A stretch of DNA of 64,000 nt from Bacteroidota bacterium (GTDB lineage: Bacteria; Bacteroidota; Bacteroidia; Chitinophagales; Saprospiraceae): the NCBI GenBank assembly GCA_029572935.1, contig JAKQHM010000052.1, positions 80,042-144,041 on the forward strand, given 5' to 3'. Position 1 is the first letter of the stretch. Each line of letters starts with the position of its first letter. The notes beneath the pieces were generated by a model. It was not told the origin of the DNA, did no database searches, and saw only the letters and a list, made by a program, of their open reading frames with translations. Made by a program: the position numbers and the translations under genes. Shown piece after piece: positions 61,523 through 64,000 of this stretch.

Positions 61523-63274
61523 ATGTTGTACCCAATAAAAAAGGAAACCTTAATAGTTTTCGCTCTATTTCTTTCCCTGTTCTTCTATCATTGCAGGGAA
61601 AATCAGGATATAATCCAGGATGACAATGAAAGACCCACGCTGATTTCCTCTGGTGTGATCGGCAGGGTCATTGACCCCTCCGGCAGTCCTCTGGAAAATG
61701 TTGAAGTGAGTTTTGACCAAACCGTCGTACAGACAGACAAGGATGGCGTATTTATTTTGAAAGATCAGCTGATGAACAAGCAAGGTGCGCATATAAAGTT
61801 CAGAAAATCGGGTTTTTATGTAGTGTACCGAACCGTGGTGCCCGTAAAAGGCCAGGTAGTCAGGCTGGAAACTCAGCTGATCCGAAGATCACTGACCCAA
61901 ACCATTCAGTCCGCTCAGGGAGGGCCGGTGGAGACCAATGGAAATGCATCCGTGGTTTTTCAGGCCAACAGTTTTCTGGATGCCCAATCACAGCCCTATT
62001 CCGGCAATGTGCGCGTCTTCAGCTACTATATGGATCCATTGGCTGATCAGACCTTGCTGGAAATGCCGGGCAATCTGACGGGCAGAGATGAGGATGGAAA
62101 ATTTGTCATCCTGAGAACCATGGGTATGCTGAAAGTCGAACTGGAGGACGAAAATGGAAATCCCCTGAAACTGAATCCGGATCATCCAGCAGAAATGAAG
62201 GTTCCCATTCCTGCGAGCCTTCAGTCGAAAGCAGAAGAAAATATTCCCTTATGGTATTTTGATCAGCTAAAAGGAACCTGGATCGAAGAAGGCAAAGCCA
62301 AAAAGAATGGTAATTATTATGTGGGTGCTGCATCCCATTTTACTTTTTGGAATTGGGATTTTCCTTTTACGCCAGTTCAGTTGAAATTCAGACTGGTGGA
62401 TGCCTCAGGAAAGCCGGTTAGTAATCTTCCTTTTGATATTCGCGATCTTTCAAACTGGGGGCATGGCGGTGGTGCTACAAATGATGACGGAACCTTTGAA
62501 GCCATGATTCCGGCGAATGGAAATTTTGAAATGCGGGAGGTACAATGCAATTCTATTTTAAAAAATTTCCAAACGCTAAATGCAGATCTGGACCTTGGCG
62601 ATTTGGTCGTCCCGGATGTTCTTAAGACATTTAATTTATCTTTGAAGGCAGTGGATTGCAATGGCCAGGCCGTTTCAAATGGTTATTTAAGTTTGATTCA
62701 TTCCAATGGAAATGAGATTGATTACTTTCCTCTAAATAATGATGGGAGTCTGAATCTAAACCTTAGTTATTGTAGTGGTACTGCCTATGAAGCAAAAATA
62801 GTGGACGCAGTAAATTTAAAGGAAAGGTCGGATATTGAATTTGACGTGAGCAATCAGACCCTTGTTGATCTGGGAGAATTGAGGATATGCGATGAGTTAG
62901 AGAATTATTTGAAAATAAAGTACTTGGGAAATGAGTATTTACTCGATGCACGTAGAACCTCAGATTCAACATCCAATCCTCTGAAGAAATTGGATATTTA
63001 TTCTTTTGGATACGATTCTCTCTGGGTCTTAATCCAAATTGATGATATGAATCAACCAAACGGAAAACCTTCTTATTTCTCATTGGATGGATTAAATTCA
63101 GTTTACCTAAATTGCTTCTCAAATTGCGATAATGTGAGTTACCATATCACTCATCTAGGTCCAGTTGGCGGACGAATCCGGGGAACCTTTACCGGATCTT
63201 TGTTAAATCAACGTCCATCTGGCCCACAAGGAATGATTCAATTCGACGGAGAATTTAGTGTTAAAAGAGATTAG
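61523..63274 (+). CDS. Large surface lipoprotein with carboxypeptidase-regulatory-like domain
   Basis: A 583-residue exported protein with a signal peptide ending in a cysteine (FFYHC, Cys24; the His before it is unusual for a lipobox) and a carboxypeptidase-regulatory-like beta domain at about 43-110 (GVIGRVIDPSGSPLENVEVSFDQ). The remainder is beta-rich with further CarboxypepD-type blocks (VDASGKPVSNLPFDIRD and DCNGQAVSNGYLSLIHSNGN). Function unknown. The ECF sigma gene begins four bases after its stop, so the three genes at this end form an operon. ATG 61523 is the only sensible start. Confidence 0.82.
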   Translation: MLYPIKKETLIVFALFLSLFFYHCRENQDIIQDDNERPTLISSGVIGRVIDPSGSPLENVEVSFDQTVVQTDKDGVFILKDQLMNKQGAHIKFRKSGFYVVYRTVVPVKGQVVRLETQLIRRSLTQTIQSAQGGPVETNGNASVVFQANSFLDAQSQPYSGNVRVFSYYMDPLADQTLLEMPGNLTGRDEDGKFVILRTMGMLKVELEDENGNPLKLNPDHPAEMKVPIPASLQSKAEENIPLWYFDQLKGTWIEEGKAKKNGNYYVGAASHFTFWNWDFPFTPVQLKFRLVDASGKPVSNLPFDIRDLSNWGHGGGATNDDGTFEAMIPANGNFEMREVQCNSILKNFQTLNADLDLGDLVVPDVLKTFNLSLKAVDCNGQAVSNGYLSLIHSNGNEIDYFPLNNDGSLNLNLSYCSGTAYEAKIVDAVNLKERSDIEFDVSNQTLVDLGELRICDELENYLKIKYLGNEYLLDARRTSDSTSNPLKKLDIYSFGYDSLWVLIQIDDMNQPNGKPSYFSLDGLNSVYLNCFSNCDNVSYHITHLGPVGGRIRGTFTGSLLNQRPSGPQGMIQFDGEFSVKRD

Positions 63275-63277
63275 TAA

Positions 63278-63850
63278 TTGAACCCCTTGGAAATTTTGGA
63301 TGAAGTTGGATTGATCGGAAAATGCCTTCAGAATGATCGGAGTGCGCAGAAAGAGCTGGTGTATCACTATGCACCAGCTCTGCTCACGGTGGTGAGAAGG
63401 TATGTGCACGACGATCATTTTGCGGAAGATTATCTACAGGAAGGCTTCATCCAGATTTTTCAAAATTTACATCAGTACGATCCCAACAAAGGCAAGCTCT
63501 TTACCTGGATGAGGACGATCGCGATCCATGCCGCTATCCGGCATTACAAACTTGAAAAGAAAAGGCTGAACGGGATCCAAACTCTTTCAGAGACGGAGGC
63601 TGATCAGATCCAGGATCCCGGCGAATGGAATCAAATAATGGATTGTGAACACATCATCGGCCTCATCCAAAGTTTGGACGATCCCTATCAAAAGGTATTC
63701 AATCTCTTTGTCATCGATGGTTTTTCGCATGAAGAGATTTCTGGGATGATCGGGATCAACATCAGTAACTCGCGATCTATTCTTTTCAGGGCCAGACAGA
63801 TGTTAATGCAGATGCTCTCTGCGCAAAAAGTGCTTCAATATGGAAAATAA
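63278..63850 (+). CDS. RNA polymerase ECF sigma factor
   Basis: A 190-residue sigma-70 family protein: region 2 (HYAPALLTVVRRYVHDDHFAEDYLQEGFIQIFQ and FTWMRTIAIHAAIRHYKLEKKR) and region 4 (VFNLFVIDGFSHEEISGMIGINISNSRSILFRARQ). There is no ATG at the N-terminus; translation probably starts at TTG 63278 or at one of the following in-frame TTGs. It follows the lipoprotein gene by three bases and its stop overlaps the next gene, an arrangement typical of sigma/anti-sigma pairs. Confidence 0.88.
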   Translation: MNPLEILDEVGLIGKCLQNDRSAQKELVYHYAPALLTVVRRYVHDDHFAEDYLQEGFIQIFQNLHQYDPNKGKLFTWMRTIAIHAAIRHYKLEKKRLNGIQTLSETEADQIQDPGEWNQIMDCEHIIGLIQSLDDPYQKVFNLFVIDGFSHEEISGMIGINISNSRSILFRARQMLMQMLSAQKVLQYGK

Positions 63851-64000
63851 GTTTGACAGAGATATCAGAGATCAGATGAACCACCATCCATCGGAAATGG
63901 ATCTGGATAAGTTCTGGAATGATCTGGAACCCAAATTACCTAAGAAGAAAAACAGGAAATTGTTGATTGGGTGGATATGGCTATCCGGATTGATCGGGAC
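63840..64000 (+). CDS. Partial probable anti-sigma factor
   Basis: ATG at 63840, inside the end of the sigma gene, opens a frame that runs off the window: MENKFDRDIRDQMNHHPSEM, an acidic helical stretch (DLDKFWNDLEPKLP), a basic cluster (KKKNRKLLIG) and the beginning of a hydrophobic segment (WIWLSGLIG). This resembles a cytoplasmic sigma-binding region followed by a transmembrane helix. The function is inferred from position. Confidence 0.55.
   Translation, partial: MENKFDRDIRDQMNHHPSEMDLDKFWNDLEPKLPKKKNRKLLIGWIWLSGLIG

Noticed and set aside
1..64000. tRNA, rRNA, CRISPR, IS element or prophage
   Set aside because: No cloverleaf-like sequence, tandem spaced repeats, transposase or integrase gene was seen in any gap or frame I examined.

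Overview
The window looks like a chromosomal segment of a Bacteroidota bacterium, probably Saprospiraceae or a close relative; the family level is inferred, the phylum is well supported. Evidence: a secreted metalloprotease with a C-terminal type IX secretion (T9SS) sorting domain, Bacteroidota families (DUF4254, DUF6089, DUF2279, DUF4286, a 1105-residue SecA, the arsenosugar-type ArsM), and promoter elements of the Bacteroidota housekeeping sigma factor (-7 TAnnTTTG, -33 TTG/TTTG) before several genes. No tRNA, rRNA, CRISPR array, IS element or prophage was recognised.

Layout. 1-5.2 kb (+): end of lon, then gcvP, a DUF4254 gene and a family-9 glycosyltransferase. 5.2-12.8 kb: a nitrous-oxide respiration operon on the minus strand (cytochrome c, Sec-type nosZ, fasciclin lipoprotein, four-helix membrane protein, nosL, nosD, nosF, nosY), with a divergent Rrf2 regulator carrying three cysteines. 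The shared intergenic region holds a recognisable promoter, a TGAC-N4-GTCA palindrome just upstream of it and a second palindrome over the expected transcript start. 12.8-21.1 kb: purH, coaX, crcB, a WecA-like transferase, pth, a radical SAM gene and small conserved genes. 21.2-33.4 kb: T9SS metalloprotease, secA, a SPOR protein, the operon rodA-tgt-lptF/G, and an ECF sigma factor.

33.7-38.6 kb (minus): pdhB, a redoxin lipid/periplasmic protein, a DUF2279 gene and ahcY, with an intrinsic terminator that lies between ahcY and DUF2279 or inside the latter, depending on its start. 38.8-49.7 kb (minus): one tightly packed polysaccharide operon. It contains the full enzyme set expected for UDP-2,3-diacetamido-2,3-dideoxy-mannuronic acid (WbpA, B, E, D and a WbpI-type epimerase), a UDP-glucose dehydrogenase, two family-4 glycosyltransferases, a heparinase II/III-like protein and a methyltransferase.

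50-64 kb: a DUF6089 barrel, GT2, a flavin/2Fe-2S reductase, arsM, pdxH, the rpsF-rpsR-rplI operon with a good promoter and terminator, rlmI, two very small genes, a DUF937-OmpA fusion, a DinB/YfiT protein, an sdhB without adjacent sdhCA, and at the right edge a large surface lipoprotein followed by an ECF sigma gene and the start of a probable anti-sigma gene.

Points most worth a second look: the nos regulatory region and its four copies of the octamer TAATGGAT; the lipobox-like signal peptides on most exported nos proteins; a queuine tRNA-ribosyltransferase lacking all four usual zinc ligands; and the ahcY terminator/DUF2279 arrangement.
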